NCBI RefSeq assembly: GCF_000247995.1
Contig: NZ_BAFE01000052.1
Span: 1 to 64,000 of the forward strand
Direction of reading: 5' to 3'
Length of the DNA stretch: 64,000 bases
DNA from: Mobilicoccus pelagius NBRC 104925
GTDB lineage: Bacteria; Actinomycetota; Actinomycetes; Actinomycetales; Dermatophilaceae
Part shown: positions 26,644-35,086 of the stretch, one piece after another
Layout of the letters: each line of letters begins with the position of its first letter
Position numbering within the stretch: position 1 is the stretch's first letter
Notes under the pieces: model-generated
What the model saw: the letters and a program-made list of their open reading frames with translations, nothing else
Database searches by the model: none
Told to the model about the DNA's origin: nothing
Position numbers and translations under genes: made by a program

Positions 26644-28206
26644 ATGCTCGACGCCGACCTCAAGACCCAGTTGAAGACCTACCTCGAGATGGTGCGCGAG
26701 CCCATCGAACTCGTCGCCACCGTCGACGACGGCCCCAAGAGCCGCGAGATGACGGAGATGCTCGAGGACATCGCCGCGCAGTCCGACAAGGTGAGCGTGC
26801 GCACAGACGGCACCGCCGACCGCACCCCGTCGTTCGGCATCGCCCGCGTCGGCGACACCGCCCGCGTCGAGTTCGCCGGGCTGCCGCTCGGCCACGAGTT
26901 CACCTCGCTCGTCCTCGCGCTCCTCCACGTCGGTGGGCACGCGCCCAAGGATGACATCGAGGTGCTCGAGGCGATCCGCGGCATCGACGAACCCCACCAC
27001 TTCGTCACGTACATGTCGCTGAGCTGCCAGAATTGCCCGACCGTGGTGCAGGCGCTCAACACGATGGCCGCGCTCAACCCGAACATCACGCACACCGCGG
27101 TCGAGGGCTCGCTCTTCCAGGACGAGGTCACCGAGAAGAACGTCCTCGCCGTCCCCACGATCTACCTCGACGGCGAGCTGTTCGGCCAGGGCCGTATGGA
27201 CGCCCGGGAGATCGTCGGCAGGATCGACACCGGCGCCTCCTCCCGCGACGCCGAGCGCATGAGCGGCATGGAGCCCTTCGACGTCCTCGTCGTCGGCGGC
27301 GGCCCCGCCGGCGCCTCGGCCGCGATCTACGCGGCCCGCAAGGGCATCCGCACCGGCCTCGTCGCCGAGCGCTTCGGCGGGCAGGTGCTCGACACGATGG
27401 CGATCGAGAACCTCATCTCCGTCCCCTACACCGAGGGCCCCAAGCTCGCGGCCGCCCTCGAGGAACACCTCGGCGGTTACGAGGCCGACGTCCTCAAGGG
27501 GCAGCACGCCACCGCGCTCCACCCGGCGGGCGACGACGGCCTGCACCGTGTCGAGTTCGAGAACGGCGGTGAGCTCTCCGCCCGCAACGTCGTCCTCGCC
27601 ACCGGCGCACGCTGGCGCACGATGGGCGTCCCCGGCGAGGACGAGTACCGCAACAAGGGCGTCACGTTCTGCCCCCACTGCGACGGTCCCCTCTTCAAGG
27701 GCAAGCGCGTCGCCGTCATCGGCGGCGGCAACTCCGGCGTCGAGGCCGCGATCGACCTCGCCGGTCTCGTCGGCCACGTCACCCTCGTCGAGTTCCTCGA
27801 CGAGATGCGCGCCGACGCCGTCCTCCAGCGCAAGCTCCGCAGCCTCGACAACGTCGACGTGATCCTCGGTGCGCGCACGACGGAGGTCCTCGGCGACGGC
27901 TCGCAGGTCACGGGCCTCACCTACGAGGACCGGGCCTCCGGCGAGAGCCACACCCTCGAGCTCCAGGGCGTCTTCGTCCAGATCGGTCTGCTGCCCAACA
28001 CCGAGTGGTTGAAGGACACCGTGGAGCTGTCCGAGCGTGGCGAGATCGTCGTCGACGACAAGGGCCGCACGAACGTCCCCGGCGTCTTCGGTGCCGGCGA
28101 CGCGACGACCGTCCCCTTCAAGCAGATCGTCGTCGCGATGGGTGCCGGCTCCACCGCCGCCCTCTCGGCGTTCGACCACCTCATCCGCACGAGCGCCCCT
28201 GCGTGA
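26644..28206 (+). CDS. ahpF: Alkyl hydroperoxide reductase subunit AhpF
   Basis: 520 residues; FAD/NADH-dependent disulfide reductase that recycles AhpC. The N-terminal double-thioredoxin-fold domain has the CQNC redox site (Cys128, Cys131; CHNC in E. coli). The C-terminal thioredoxin-reductase-like part has FAD motif GGGPAG at 218-223, redox centre CPHC (Cys343, Cys346) and NAD motif GGGNSG at 360-365. Start ATG 26644 follows AGGAAAGGA and gives the standard N-terminus and length. It lies 242 bp after ahpC, separated by a hairpin. Confidence 0.96.
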   Translation: MLDADLKTQLKTYLEMVREPIELVATVDDGPKSREMTEMLEDIAAQSDKVSVRTDGTADRTPSFGIARVGDTARVEFAGLPLGHEFTSLVLALLHVGGHAPKDDIEVLEAIRGIDEPHHFVTYMSLSCQNCPTVVQALNTMAALNPNITHTAVEGSLFQDEVTEKNVLAVPTIYLDGELFGQGRMDAREIVGRIDTGASSRDAERMSGMEPFDVLVVGGGPAGASAAIYAARKGIRTGLVAERFGGQVLDTMAIENLISVPYTEGPKLAAALEEHLGGYEADVLKGQHATALHPAGDDGLHRVEFENGGELSARNVVLATGARWRTMGVPGEDEYRNKGVTFCPHCDGPLFKGKRVAVIGGGNSGVEAAIDLAGLVGHVTLVEFLDEMRADAVLQRKLRSLDNVDVILGARTTEVLGDGSQVTGLTYEDRASGESHTLELQGVFVQIGLLPNTEWLKDTVELSERGEIVVDDKGRTNVPGVFGAGDATTVPFKQIVVAMGAGSTAALSAFDHLIRTSAPA

Positions 28207-28270
28207 GGCGTTCCGTGACGACGACCACCCCGCGGCCTCGGCCGGGGACCGGCGGAGAGGAGAGGGCGCG

Positions 28271-29248
28271 ATGAACCTCCGTGACCTCGAGTACCTCGTC
28301 GCGCTCTCCGAACACCGCCACTTCGGCCGGGCCGCCGCGGCCTGCTACGTGAGCCAGCCGACGCTCTCGACGCAGATCAAGAAGCTCGAGTCCGAGCTCG
28401 GGGCCCCGCTCATCGAGCGGGGCTCCCGGGGGGTCATCTTCACCCTCGCAGGGGAGTCCGTCCTGGCCAGGGCCCGCTCCGTCCTCGCCGGGGCCGACGA
28501 GATCCGGACGATCGCCCGCTACGCCGCCGACCCTCGGTCGGGCACGTTGCGGCTCGGGGTGTTCCCGACGCTCGGCCCGTATCTCCTGCCGCACGCGTTG
28601 CCGCTCGTCAAGGCGCAACTGCCCGACCTGCGGCTCCTCCTCGTCGAGGAGAAGAGCCCCGACCTCGTCGGGATGCTCCAGGCCGGGACGCTCGACGCCG
28701 CCGTCCTCGCGATGCCCGTCGACGAGACGTTCGACCACGCGCCCCTCTTCCGGGAGGAGTTCGTCCTCGCCGTCCCCGCAGGCCACGACCTCGCGGGCGG
28801 GACGGGCGCGGACGAGGAGTCCGCCCCACCCGTGACGACGGATGCCCTCCAAGGCCAGGACGTCCTCCTCCTCGCCGACGGGCACTGCATGCGCGACCAG
28901 GCGCTCGAGGTGTGCTCCCTCGCCGGGGCCGCAGAGCGCGACGGGTTCCGGGCGACGAGCCTCGAGACCCTGCGCCACATGGTCGCGGGCGGCGTCGGCA
29001 TCACGCTCCTGCCGCACCTGTCGGTCTCCCCACCGGTGCCCGCCTCCGACGGCCTCGTCCTGCGCCGGTTCGCCGATCCCGCCCCGTACCGCGACATCGC
29101 CCTCGTGTGGCGTCGCGGCGGCGTCCACGCCGGACTCATGACCGAACTCGCCGCGATCCTCCGCGGCCTCGTCGGCACCGCCGCCGGTGACGGGCTCCGG
29201 GCCCTGTCGCCCGTCGACCCCGCCGTCGCCACACCCGTCGAGGGCTGA
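28271..29248 (+). CDS. oxyR: OxyR peroxide-sensing LysR-type activator
   Basis: 325 residues. LysR helix-turn-helix at about 18-40 (GRAAAACYVSQPTLSTQIKK). The effector domain carries GHCMRDQALEVC with Cys206 and Cys215, nine residues apart exactly like Cys199/Cys208 of E. coli OxyR, where H2O2 forms a disulfide. A 12-residue Gly/Glu/Asp-rich loop near 176-187 precedes the redox region. GGAGAGGA is the ribosome binding site. Third gene of the locus it should control. Confidence 0.95.
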   Translation: MNLRDLEYLVALSEHRHFGRAAAACYVSQPTLSTQIKKLESELGAPLIERGSRGVIFTLAGESVLARARSVLAGADEIRTIARYAADPRSGTLRLGVFPTLGPYLLPHALPLVKAQLPDLRLLLVEEKSPDLVGMLQAGTLDAAVLAMPVDETFDHAPLFREEFVLAVPAGHDLAGGTGADEESAPPVTTDALQGQDVLLLADGHCMRDQALEVCSLAGAAERDGFRATSLETLRHMVAGGVGITLLPHLSVSPPVPASDGLVLRRFADPAPYRDIALVWRRGGVHAGLMTELAAILRGLVGTAAGDGLRALSPVDPAVATPVEG

Positions 29249-29355
29249 CCACCCGCGCGACCCGCGCACCCCGAGGGGCCCACGTGTCTCGACGGGCCGG
29301 ACGCGGCTGCGCGCGGCCCGTGATCCCGCAGCCCGCAGTCCCGCATCCTCGCGTC

Positions 29356-29387
29356 GGCGTCGCGGCGTCGTGGCGTCGTGGCGTCGA
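29356..29387. repeat. Four tandem copies of an 8-bp unit (GGCGTCGT)
   Basis: Four units in a row, differing only in the last base, within the 249-bp gap between oxyR and the LOG gene. A slippage-prone microsatellite; no known role. Confidence 0.6.
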
Positions 29388-29485
29388 CGAATGACCGGCG
29401 TCCCGGGAGGGAGCCGACGATGAACGATCGACGACGGCTGATCCCCCGCATTCCAGGACGTTGTCGGGGCGGGCCGCTCCTCCTC

Positions 29486-29491
29486 TACGCT
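29486..29491 (+). promoter_or_regulatory. -10 element TACGCT of the LOG gene, leaderless
   Basis: TACGCT, six bases, ATG 29498. Confidence 0.5.
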
Positions 29492-29497
29492 CGAACG

Positions 29498-30241
29498 ATG
29501 AACGCTTACCACCGCGGCCCGGTCACCCTGCGGGGTGCGCATGTCCCCTCGACGACCACCGACCAGCGACTCCTCGACAACACGGGCCCCAACGACTGGC
29601 TGCACACCGACCCCTGGCGGGTCCTCCGCATCCAGGCCGAGTTCGTCGAGGGATTCGGAGCGCTCGCGGAGCTCGGTCCTGCCGTGAGCGTCTTCGGCTC
29701 GGCACGACTCGCTCCCCGCCATCCGATGTACGCCCTCGGCGAGGAGGTCGGCGAGCGTCTCGTCGAGGCGGGGTACGCCGTCATCACCGGCGGCGGGCCG
29801 GGCACGATGGAGGCCGTCAACAAGGGGGCCGACCGAAAGGGTGGCACCTCCATCGGCCTCGGCATCGAGCTGCCCTTCGAGCAGGGCCTCAACCCCTACG
29901 TCCACATCGGCGTCAACTTCCGGTACTTCTTCATCCGCAAGACGATGTTCGTCAAGCACGCCGAGGGGTTCATCGTCCTCCCCGGCGGATTCGGCACGTT
30001 CGACGAGCTCTTCGAGGCGCTCACGCTCGTCCAGACGAAGAAGGTGACCTCCTTCCCCGTCGTCCTCATCGGCACGGAGTACTGGCAGGGCCTGCTCGAC
30101 TGGCTCCGTGACGTCGCCGTCCCCGCGGGCACCATCGGCGCCGCGGACGTCGACCTCATCCACGTCACCGACGACCCGGCCGAGGCCGTCCGCATCATCC
30201 GTACCGCCGACGACGAGCGGCACGCCCGCCGACCGGAGTGA
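29498..30241 (+). CDS. LOG-family (TIGR00730) Rossmann protein
   Basis: 247 residues; lysine-decarboxylase-like/LOG family, which hydrolyse nucleoside 5'-monophosphates, including cytokinin precursors, to base and ribose phosphate. Motifs GGGPGTMEA at 98-106 and PGGFGTFDE at 162-170 hold the catalytic Arg/Glu region. Start at 29498 agrees with the conserved N-terminus (GPVTLRG ... DQRLLD ... DWLHTDPWRVLRIQ) and with a leaderless -10. An upstream in-frame ATG at 29420 has a good GGGAGGGAG site and would add 26 basic residues; this cannot be excluded. Position next to dap genes and DUF3117 is conserved in actinobacteria. Confidence 0.9.
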   Translation: MNAYHRGPVTLRGAHVPSTTTDQRLLDNTGPNDWLHTDPWRVLRIQAEFVEGFGALAELGPAVSVFGSARLAPRHPMYALGEEVGERLVEAGYAVITGGGPGTMEAVNKGADRKGGTSIGLGIELPFEQGLNPYVHIGVNFRYFFIRKTMFVKHAEGFIVLPGGFGTFDELFEALTLVQTKKVTSFPVVLIGTEYWQGLLDWLRDVAVPAGTIGAADVDLIHVTDDPAEAVRIIRTADDERHARRPE

Positions 30242-30349
30242 TGCCGGACGCCGGTGGGAGAGTGCCCTTCCCGCGGCGCATCCACCTGCGATGCGCCACC
30301 GCGCGCAGCGCCGCTCCCCGGAGCGCGGCCGACATGTCACCATCGACGG

Positions 30350-30814
30350 GTGATCGTCCTCATCGCCTCCGCCGCGCTCCTCGTCGTCGGACTCGCGGCC
30401 GCGCTTGCGTTCGGCGCGGCCGGCCGCGTGTCGGTCTTCGCCTCCGAACCCGTCGCCACCGCCGGTGGGGTCCCGCTGCCGCCGGGGGAGGTGCGGTCCG
30501 ACGACCTGTCCCTCGTGCGGTTCGACACGGCATTCCGTGGCTACCGCATGGATCAGGTCGACGCCGTGATCGACCGGCTCCAGGCCCGCCTCGCCGAACT
30601 CGAGGACGACCTGGCGGCCCCCGTCCCGGTCGGGGGGTACGCCGGGCCCTTCGTGGGCACGACCGACCACCGGGAGGACTCCGTGGAGGAGGGGGCTGGC
30701 GCGACGGTCGCCTTGTTCCCGGTCGTGCGCCGACATGCGCATGAGGACCACGGCGACCTCGGTCGTGCGCCCGGCACCGGCGAGGGGGACGCCCCGAGGC
30801 CCCGCGAGGTCTGA
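30350..30814 (+). CDS. Small membrane protein with DivIVA-type motif
   Basis: 154 residues. An N-terminal membrane span (about 2-24) with almost no leader, then a linker, then residues 55-88 with FRGYRMDQVDAVIDRL and a short heptad helix. This is the core of the DivIVA N-terminal domain (RGYxxxEVDxFL). The long coiled coil of true DivIVA/Wag31 is missing, and the last 60 residues are low-complexity. GTG at 30350 chosen because the span begins there. Actinobacteria often have such a gene beside the LOG and DUF3117 genes. Function unknown; polar or septal placement is an inference. Confidence 0.72.
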   Translation: MIVLIASAALLVVGLAAALAFGAAGRVSVFASEPVATAGGVPLPPGEVRSDDLSLVRFDTAFRGYRMDQVDAVIDRLQARLAELEDDLAAPVPVGGYAGPFVGTTDHREDSVEEGAGATVALFPVVRRHAHEDHGDLGRAPGTGEGDAPRPREV

Positions 30815-31060
30815 CCGCCGTCGGCGAGCCCGCGGTCGTCCTCGCCGTGTGGCCCCCGGGACGGGCGCTCCTCGTGCTGCGGTTCGGCCTGACGGGTGGT
30901 CGACGCGGCCGGGGTACAGTGGGCGCGATTCGTCGGAACGTGGCGCGTGTCGCCCCGGTCCGGCGCCCTCGGGGAGCAGGGGGCCCACACCGGCCGACGC
31001 TGCGACCCCGTGCGCGCCGTGGCCACCGAGAAGCCTCCGGATGGAAGGAATCCCGCGCTG

Positions 31061-32446
31061 ATGGCGGATGTCGTCGCTCGCCCTGCCGCTCACGAGCCCG
31101 ACGGGGTGAGCGAGGGACGGCGCCCGGGGACGGGGGACGACGCACGACCCGTCGGCAGACTCCGCGGGGCGCTCCACCACTGGTACGCGCGGCCCAAGGC
31201 GTTCGTCGTCGGCGTCCTCGCCATCTACTTCCTCGCCCGGCTCTTCTCGGCGATCGTCCTCACGATCGTCGGCACGTGGCAGCAGGACGTCACGTGGATC
31301 ACGTCGGAGGAGCACGGCTACTTCCGCATGACGGTGCTGTGGGACGCGTTCTGGTACCGCCAGATCGTCGAGGACGGCTATCCCGCCGTCATGCCGCAGG
31401 ACCCCGACAGCGGTCGACTCTGGCAGAACCCGTGGGCGTTCTACCCGCTCTTCCCCTATCTCACGAAGTTCCTCATGCAGCTCACCGGCGGCGGGTTCGC
31501 CGTCGTCGGGTCGACGCTGTCCCTCCTCGTCGGTGCCGCGGCCGCGGTGCTCATCGCGATCCTTCTGCGTGACCGGGTGGGGCCCCGCATCGCCGTCGCG
31601 GGCGTCACCCTGTGGGCGACGTTCATGGCGACCCCCGTCCTCCAGGTCGCTTACACCGAGTCGATCGCGACGTTTCTCCTCTGCGGCGTCCTCTACTTCC
31701 TCGCGCGGCAACGCTGGCTCGCGGCCGGTGCGGTCGCGCTCCTCACGGGGATCGCTCGACCCATCGCCCTGCCCCTCGGGTTCGTCGGCGTGGTGTGCGT
31801 GTTCTTCCGATGGCGCAACCGTGCGAAGTGCCCCGTCTCGGTCGGGGAGTGGGTGCGGATGTTCACCGCCCTCGTGTGCTGCGGCCTGTCCGGTCTCATG
31901 TGGCCGGCGCTCGCGTGGCTCGGCACCGGGGTCCCCACGGCCTACACCGACACGATGGCCGCGTGGCGTGCCGTCCCCGAGATCCAGCCCTTCCAGCCGT
32001 GGTGGAACCTCTTCCGCTGGATGATCGGCGCCACGGTCGGCGGTGGCCCCGTCGTCGCCGCGCTCGCCCTCGCGCTGCTCGTCGTCGTGACGTTCGGTCT
32101 CGTCCTCGGCCCGTGGGCCCGCGCGCTCGGCCCCGAGCTGCGGGCATGGAGCTTCGGCTACTCGCTCTACCTGTTCGCCTCGCTCGATCCGTCGACGAGC
32201 ATCTTCCGGTACATGATCATGCAGTTCCCCCTCGCCGTCGTCCTCCTCGGCGCCGGGTGGAGGCCGCCGCGCCCCATCCCCGGCGTCGACGCGCCGGAGG
32301 GCCCGGGCGGCAGCACCGTCGCCGACGTCCACGACCGTCGACTGTGGTGGGTCCTCGCGGCCGGGGTCGTCCTCAACCTCGTCCTCCAGTACTGGTGGGT
32401 CGACGTCATCTGGCACTTCACCCCACCCGCCGACACCCCGCCGTGA
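31061..32446 (+). CDS. GT-C type mannosyltransferase-like membrane protein (PIG-V/GT76-like)
   Basis: 461 residues with about ten spans after a charged 45-residue cytoplasmic N-terminus. The first large outer loop has WDAFWYRQI at 94-102 and FYPLFPYL at 127-134, and GIARPIALPL follows further on; these are the marks of PIG-V/GPI-mannosyltransferase-II-like actinobacterial proteins that use polyprenyl-phosphate sugars. Asp95 is the likely catalytic acid. ATG 31061 has AAGGAA 10 nt upstream; a candidate -10 TACAGT is at 30915-30920. It may mannosylate proteins or envelope glycans; acceptor unknown. Confidence 0.78.
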   Translation: MADVVARPAAHEPDGVSEGRRPGTGDDARPVGRLRGALHHWYARPKAFVVGVLAIYFLARLFSAIVLTIVGTWQQDVTWITSEEHGYFRMTVLWDAFWYRQIVEDGYPAVMPQDPDSGRLWQNPWAFYPLFPYLTKFLMQLTGGGFAVVGSTLSLLVGAAAAVLIAILLRDRVGPRIAVAGVTLWATFMATPVLQVAYTESIATFLLCGVLYFLARQRWLAAGAVALLTGIARPIALPLGFVGVVCVFFRWRNRAKCPVSVGEWVRMFTALVCCGLSGLMWPALAWLGTGVPTAYTDTMAAWRAVPEIQPFQPWWNLFRWMIGATVGGGPVVAALALALLVVVTFGLVLGPWARALGPELRAWSFGYSLYLFASLDPSTSIFRYMIMQFPLAVVLLGAGWRPPRPIPGVDAPEGPGGSTVADVHDRRLWWVLAAGVVLNLVLQYWWVDVIWHFTPPADTPP

Positions 32447-32581
32447 CGGGTCGCGGCCACCGCTGCGGCCCGGCCACACGCCCGTCGTGGGCCGAGGCCG
32501 GCGGGGCGCACGGGCGCATCGGGCGCCGATTCCGTGCCGTCGTCTCGGCCAGGTGATTTCGCGCTGACCGCCCCGCTGAGA

Positions 32582-32587
32582 GATACT
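32582..32587 (+). promoter_or_regulatory. -10 element GATACT of the DUF3117 gene
   Basis: GATACT followed by a run of six G, 75 nt before the ATG at 32663; AGAAGGAAGAGGG (32644-32656) is the ribosome binding site. Confidence 0.4.
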
Positions 32588-32662
32588 GGGGGGAGTGGGG
32601 CCCGAGGTCGTGTGCGATCTCCCTCACATCCGCGCTCCGGTTCAGAAGGAAGAGGGTTACCC

Positions 32663-32843
32663 ATGGCCGCGATGAAGCCGCGTACTGGTGACGGTCCGCT
32701 CGAGGTGACGAAGGAAGGCCGTGGCATCGTGCTGCGCATGCCCATCGAGGGCGGTGGCCGCCTCGTCGTCGAGATGACCCCCCGACGAGGCCGCCGACCT
32801 CGGTGCCGCGATCGACGGGTGCGAGGCCGTCCCCTCCCGCTGA
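32663..32843 (+). pseudogene. DUF3117 protein, frameshifted in a C6 run
   Basis: The first 40 codons read MAAMKPRTGDGPLEVTKEGR and on to RLVVEMTP, the near-invariant actinobacterial DUF3117 protein of about 55 residues. At the run of six C (32778-32783) the frame shifts. Dropping one C restores DEAADLGAAIDGCEAVPSR and a stop at 32841-32843, giving a 59-residue protein with the expected acidic helix. As written, the frame continues into unrelated Arg-rich sequence and runs through the terminator. A sequencing or assembly error is the simplest explanation; a real mutation or frameshifting cannot be excluded. Function of the family is unknown. Confidence 0.85.
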
Positions 32844-32860
32844 TCACCCGCGTGCCTCGA

Positions 32861-32918
32861 CGCATACACGAAGGAGCCCCCGACGACATCCGTCACCGGG
32901 GGCTCCTTCGTGTATGCG
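32861..32918. terminator. Bidirectional terminator, 22-bp perfect stem
   Basis: 32861-32882 is the exact reverse complement of 32897-32918, with a 14-nt loop. It sits between the convergent DUF3117 and O-methyltransferase genes, the strongest hairpin in the window. Confidence 0.9.
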
Positions 32919-32937
32919 GGGTCGTCGCGCAGGAGCG

Positions 32938-33573
32938 TCAGGACTTGCGGACGGCGACGAGGAGGCCGTCACCGACGGGGAGCAGGGACGTCTGGAGACG
33001 TTCGTCGTCACGAAGCTGCTTGCCGAGCGTGCGGAGCATCGTCGTCGTCTCGTCCCGCGCGGCCGGGTCGGCGACGCGGTCGTGCCACAGCATGTCGTCG
33101 AGGGCGACGACACCGCCGACGCGGACGACGCGGAGCGCCTGTTCGACGTAGGCCGGGTATTCGCGGGCATCGCCGTCGACCACGACCATGTCGTACGCGC
33201 CGTCGGCGAGGCGGGGGAGCACATCGAGCGCCTGCCCGGTGATGATGCGGGTGCGTTGGGGTGCGATCCCCGCGGTGGAGAAGGACTGCCGGGCCGCGCG
33301 GTGGTGCTGCGCCTCGATGTCGATCGTCGTGAGCACGCCGTCCTCGGGCATGCCGTCGAGGAGCCACAGCGCCGACACCCCGGCGCCCGTGCCGATCTCG
33401 ACGACGGTGTGCGCCTGGACCGACGCCGCGAGGAGGCGCAGCGCCGCGCCGGTACCGGGGAGGACGGGGGTGGCGCCCAACTCCTCGCCGCGGCGGCGGG
33501 CCGCCTCGAGGGCGGGGGGTTCGGCCAGGAACTCCTCGGTGTAGATCCAGCTCGCCGGCTTCTGCACGCTCAT
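32938..33573 (-). CDS. SAM-dependent O-methyltransferase (class I, CCoAOMT-like)
   Basis: 211 residues, Rossmann methyltransferase of the caffeoyl-CoA/catechol type. SAM motif [15 protein letters not shown] at 57-71; acidic residue in [24 protein letters not shown] metal-binding region. In the mycobacterial order the same family (Rv1220c) lies divergent from sigE, as here. On the minus strand TAGGCT lies 6 nt before the ATG, a leaderless layout. Substrate unknown. Confidence 0.9.
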   Translation of the reverse strand: MSVQKPASWIYTEEFLAEPPALEAARRRGEELGATPVLPGTGAALRLLAASVQAHTVVEIGTGAGVSALWLLDGMPEDGVLTTIDIEAQHHRAARQSFSTAGIAPQRTRIITGQALDVLPRLADGAYDMVVVDGDAREYPAYVEQALRVVRVGGVVALDDMLWHDRVADPAARDETTTMLRTLGKQLRDDERLQTSLLPVGDGLLVAVRKS

Positions 33574-33579
33574 GGGGGC

Positions 33580-33585
33580 AGCCTA
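33580..33585 (-). promoter_or_regulatory. -10 element TAGGCT of the O-methyltransferase gene, leaderless
   Basis: Minus strand: TAGGCT, GCCCCC, ATG (33571-33573). Confidence 0.55.
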
Positions 33586-33616
33586 GTCGGCGGGGCGCGG
33601 CGTCACCGGTCGGGGA

Positions 33617-33644
33617 GGAACGCCCCGATCCCGGCACTCTCGTA
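33617..33644 (+). promoter_or_regulatory. Candidate ECF-sigma promoter of sigE
   Basis: GGAAC (33617-33621), 19 nt, CGTA (33641-33644). ECF group SigE/SigH promoters have GGAAC and CGTT-type boxes 16-19 nt apart, so this could be an autoregulatory promoter, 51 nt before the chosen ATG. Confidence 0.4.
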
Positions 33645-33695
33645 TGCGATGTCCAGCGATTCCCCAGGTTGACTCGGGACGATGGGGAGGTCAGG

Positions 33696-34415
33696 ATGCC
33701 CCTGCCGGGGCCGATGCCCAGCCGAAGGACCGACGTGGTCGCCTCATCGCGTGTCGCCCGACCCACCGACCCCATCGCGGGGGGTGGGCGCGAGGTCACG
33801 GCCGCGCCCGGCGCGGCGAGCGTCGACGGGGACGTCGCGGGGGCCGAGTGGACGCCGCCGTCGTGGGACGAGGTGGTGCGGGAGCACTCCGCCCGCGTGT
33901 ACCGGCTCGCGTACCGCCTCACGGGCAACCAGCACGACGCCGAGGACCTCACCCACGACGTGTTCATCCGGGTGTTTCGCTCCCTCGGCACCTACCGCCC
34001 GGGCACGTTCGAGGGCTGGCTGCACCGCATCACGACCAATCTCTTCCTCGACCGGATGCGGCGCAAGCAGCGCATCCGCTTCGACGCGCTCGCCGACGAC
34101 GCCGCCGGTCGCCTGCCGAGCCCGGCCCGCGGGCCGGAGCAGCGGTACGACGACAGCCACTTCGACGACGACGTGCAGCGCGCCCTCGACTCCCTCTCAC
34201 CGGAGTTCCGGGCGGCGGTCGTGCTGTGCGACATCGAGGGGCTCACGTACGAGGAGACCGCGGAGGCGCTCGGCGTCAAGCTCGGCACCGTGCGGTCCCG
34301 CATCCACCGTGGTCGCGCGATCCTGCGTCGCGAGCTCGCCCATCGGGCGCCCACGTCGGCACGGTCGCGGGCGACGCGTCTGCCCGAGTCGGCGGCGGCC
34401 GGCCACGGCGGCTGA
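33696..34415 (+). CDS. sigE: ECF RNA polymerase sigma factor, SigE-like
   Basis: 239 residues. Region 2 at about 68-125 ([20 protein letters not shown], then FRS), region 4 at about 163-215 ([20 protein letters not shown], then [17 protein letters not shown]), and a 55-residue disordered N-terminus as in mycobacterial SigE. Start ATG 33696 has GGGGAGG five bases upstream; a TTG 27 bases earlier is less likely. SigE governs envelope and heat stress. Unusually no anti-sigma gene (rseA) and no htrA follows; tatB is next. With no linked inhibitor its control must be elsewhere, or transcriptional. Confidence 0.9.
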   Translation: MPLPGPMPSRRTDVVASSRVARPTDPIAGGGREVTAAPGAASVDGDVAGAEWTPPSWDEVVREHSARVYRLAYRLTGNQHDAEDLTHDVFIRVFRSLGTYRPGTFEGWLHRITTNLFLDRMRRKQRIRFDALADDAAGRLPSPARGPEQRYDDSHFDDDVQRALDSLSPEFRAAVVLCDIEGLTYEETAEALGVKLGTVRSRIHRGRAILRRELAHRAPTSARSRATRLPESAAAGHGG

Positions 34416-34472
34416 ATCCCGATCGGCCCGTCCGTCGGGCGATGCGATGCGGCCATGGCCGCGGCGTCGATG

Positions 34473-34478
34473 TTTAAT
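34473..34478 (+). promoter_or_regulatory. -10 element TTTAAT upstream of tatB
   Basis: TTTAAT matches TATAAT in five of six positions and lies 50 nt before the tatB GTG, so tatB can be expressed independently of sigE. Confidence 0.5.
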
Positions 34479-34528
34479 GGCTGTGCCCTCGTTCCGGAGG
34501 GCGTCGGCACAGACGAGGGGTGACGTAC

Positions 34529-34897
34529 GTGGGTGGACCGGAGGCCGTGGTCATCCTCGTGCTGGCGTTCCTCCTCATCGGCCCCGAGCGGCTGCCGGAG
34601 GTGCTCGCCAAGGCGAGGCACTGGATCCGAGAGGCGCGGCGCATGGCCGACGGCGCCCGGGGCCAGCTGCGCGAACAGATGGGCCCGGAGTTCGACGACA
34701 TCGACTGGAAGGCCTACGACCCGCGCCAGTACGACCCTCGCCGCATCGTCCGTGAGGCGCTCACCGAGCCGTTCGACGATCCGGCGGGTCCGTCCTCTCC
34801 GGGCGACGACCCCGGTGTCGAGGAGGAACCGCGCTACCGCCCGCCGGCCGTTTTCGACCCGGCCAAACCCGTCCCGTTCGACACCGACGCGACCTGA
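34529..34897 (+). CDS. tatB: Twin-arginine translocase subunit TatB
   Basis: 122 residues. One N-terminal span (about 4-17), the GPERLP hinge (18-23), an amphipathic helix (24-50), then a soluble tail; this is TatB, which with TatC recognises folded Tat substrates. GTG 34529 is chosen because GAGGGG lies 8 nt upstream; GTG 34520 would add three residues but overlaps that site. TatA and TatC genes are not in the window. The tail is acidic and Pro-rich. Confidence 0.9.
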   Translation: MGGPEAVVILVLAFLLIGPERLPEVLAKARHWIREARRMADGARGQLREQMGPEFDDIDWKAYDPRQYDPRRIVREALTEPFDDPAGPSSPGDDPGVEEEPRYRPPAVFDPAKPVPFDTDAT

Positions 34898-35024
34898 CGT
34901 GTTCCTGGCCCGTCGGTCACGCGCGGCACGCCCACGAGGTGCAGGCGCCGCCGACGGGAGACGGGACGGGCCCGCCGACGCCGCCTGCGGTGGCCCGATC
35001 CGTACGGACCCCCACGACGCAGAG

Positions 35025-35056
35025 CACCCCCGACACGGAGATCCGTGTCGGGGGTG
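35025..35056. terminator. Bidirectional terminator tatB / mrp
   Basis: CACCCCCGACACGGA (35025-35039) pairs with TCCGTGTCGGGGGTG (35042-35056), 15 bp, between convergent genes. Confidence 0.85.
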
Positions 35057-35086
35057 TCGTGTCGTCGGGAGCGTACCGTCGCGGTC

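Noticed and set aside
29356..29387. Short-repeat CRISPR-like array
   Set aside because: Units are 8 bp with no spacers, and there are no cas genes; a microsatellite.
28181..32479. Minus-strand open frame of about 1430 codons opposite oxyR, LOG, DivIVA-like and mannosyltransferase genes
   Set aside because: Shadow of well-supported plus-strand genes; low-complexity Glu/Asp/Gly/Arg composition, no motif.
34898..35086. Possible anti-sigma or htrA remnant near tatB
   Set aside because: Only a terminator hairpin and GC-rich filler are visible; no zinc-motif HxxxCxxC or trypsin-like GNSGGP sequence.
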